This document shows, in pieces, positions 63,301-64,000 of a stretch of 64,000 nt of DNA. Each line of letters starts with the position of its first letter. The first letter of the stretch is position 1. This stretch comes from Entophlyctis helioformis (taxonomy: Eukaryota > Chytridiomycota > Chytridiomycetes > Chytridiales > Chytriomycetaceae), in contig JAHLKH010000126.1 in NCBI GenBank assembly GCA_025526915.1, forward strand, positions 17,968 to 81,967, given 5' to 3'. The notes beneath the pieces were generated by a model. That model made no database searches. It saw only the letters and a program-made list of their open reading frames with translations, and was not told the origin of the DNA. The position numbers were made by a program, and so were the translations under genes.

Positions 63301-64000
63301 CGAAAGCTGCTTGCGGGGCACTGGCTTGGATGCAACTGCTGGTGGAAGAGCCGGCTGTGGTGCCCGCGACGGCATCTGCGACATCTCCGAGGCTTGCGAT
63401 GGTTGGAACAGCGACACTGGCAAGGATTGCTGTTCCTGTGTCGCATTGACCGGCGATGGTTGAGTGAATCCTTGGATCTGCTGTGCGTTAAAGGCAAAGT
63501 CGTCGTCCAAACACGGCTGGCTGTCGTCTATTCGCAAGCGCTTCTGGACATGCTGGTGGTGCTGCTGCTGTTGATGGCCCACTGTCTGCTGCAGATGGTG
63601 TCCAGCCTGCAGGTGCACGTTGGCATTGCTCATGCTGGCGTCCAAGTCGTGTGCATCCTCGGGTATCTGCTCTCTCTCATCGTCACCGCCAAACATGAGG
63701 AGCAGCTCCTGCGTCGATCGCATTGCAGATGCTTGATTGCGACTCTGGCCATCGACGGTGTTGCTGTCACCACCAGTGTGCGCGAGCTGCTGCACGTCCA
63801 ACCCAGGCTCGTCAAAGTCAAACGCGTCCAGCTGGTCAAAGCTGATATCTTGCGGCAGCTCAAACGACTGATGGTCTGCGTGTGTGTCGTATGCATCTGC
63901 TTGCGACATCCACGGCACGGCCTCGTCAATGACGGCGCGAGGAGGCTCTTGATCAAAGCGGACTGCTGGTTTCCAGCCATGCCCAGAGTCGGCTGGCTGG
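60304..64000 (-). CDS. ZGRF1-like superfamily 1 helicase (5' end beyond window)
   Basis: A multi-exon minus-strand gene whose 5' end probably lies outside the window: the frame is still open at the right edge, and the first ATG inside is 63909. The N-terminal 220 residues are acidic and Gln-rich. Then come [20 protein letters not shown] and [13 protein letters not shown], as before the helicase core of ZGRF1. The core has [20 protein letters not shown] (Walker A), [20 protein letters not shown] and [20 protein letters not shown]. Next are [10 protein letters not shown] (motif II), [20 protein letters not shown] and DVGIITL. The C-terminal part contains [16 protein letters not shown] before a final acidic tail ending in LDF at 60304. 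ZGRF1 relatives are 5'-3' DNA helicases of homologous recombination and crosslink repair. The gene converges on the LIM-binding gene with a 53-bp gap. Internal exon borders were placed only roughly. Confidence 0.85.

Overview
The window is nuclear DNA from a GC-rich eukaryote, most likely an early-diverging (chytrid-type) fungus. Evidence for a eukaryote: short spliceosomal introns with GT..AG borders (roughly 60-460 nt), a G-protein alpha subunit, proteasome beta2, SRP receptor beta, an SMG6/EST1-like protein, a ZGRF1-like helicase, an LDB/PtaB-type co-regulator and eukaryotic tRNA genes. The fungal placement is an inference from gene content and compact gene spacing; no marker was compared with a database.

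Layout. 1-13 kb: divergent G-alpha (minus, 3' end outside the window), F-box/leucine-rich protein (minus), tRNA-Ala, a low-complexity nuclear-type protein, a multi-pass membrane protein, a secreted VWD/EGF/GPI-type surface protein, and the first member of an F-box-like plus ankyrin-like repeat family. 13-20.5 kb: a seven-exon SMG6/EST1-like gene with a PIN nuclease domain, tRNA-Val and tRNA-Leu, then a mosaic of truncated non-LTR retrotransposon copies. 20.5-28 kb: two more family members, a HAP1_N/BICD-like coiled-coil protein and a two-finger C2H2 protein. 28-34 kb: a degraded reverse-transcriptase fragment, an ABCG half-transporter, a second tRNA-Val, and a fourth family member whose 5' exon is split by a poly-A retroposon with a perfect 17-bp target-site duplication. 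34-44 kb: a SNF2 ATPase, a hypothetical gene, a relic of O-acetylhomoserine sulfhydrylase, a fifth, frame-broken family member, and SRP receptor beta. 44.8-50.8 kb: a tandem duplication of a cytochrome P450 gene and a Copia-like gag relic. 51-64 kb: proteasome beta2, an Rsc1/2-like double-bromodomain/BAH protein, an LDB-type LIM-binding protein with an AT-hook, and a ZGRF1-like SF1 helicase running off the right edge.

Most genes are unrelated housekeeping genes packed head-to-tail or convergently. The unusual part is the five-member paralogous family: an F-box-like motif, a conserved W..DA...DWQG....LP block, an IP-R--W-DL-DF block and then ankyrin-like repeats of about 28 residues. These genes share the neighbourhood with several classes of retroelement. 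Between 41 and 60 kb many otherwise well-conserved genes carry single-base frame breaks. Either some are young pseudogenes or the assembly has residual one-base errors; the sequence alone cannot decide. Exon borders given below were deduced by eye from splice consensus, frame continuity and family conservation.
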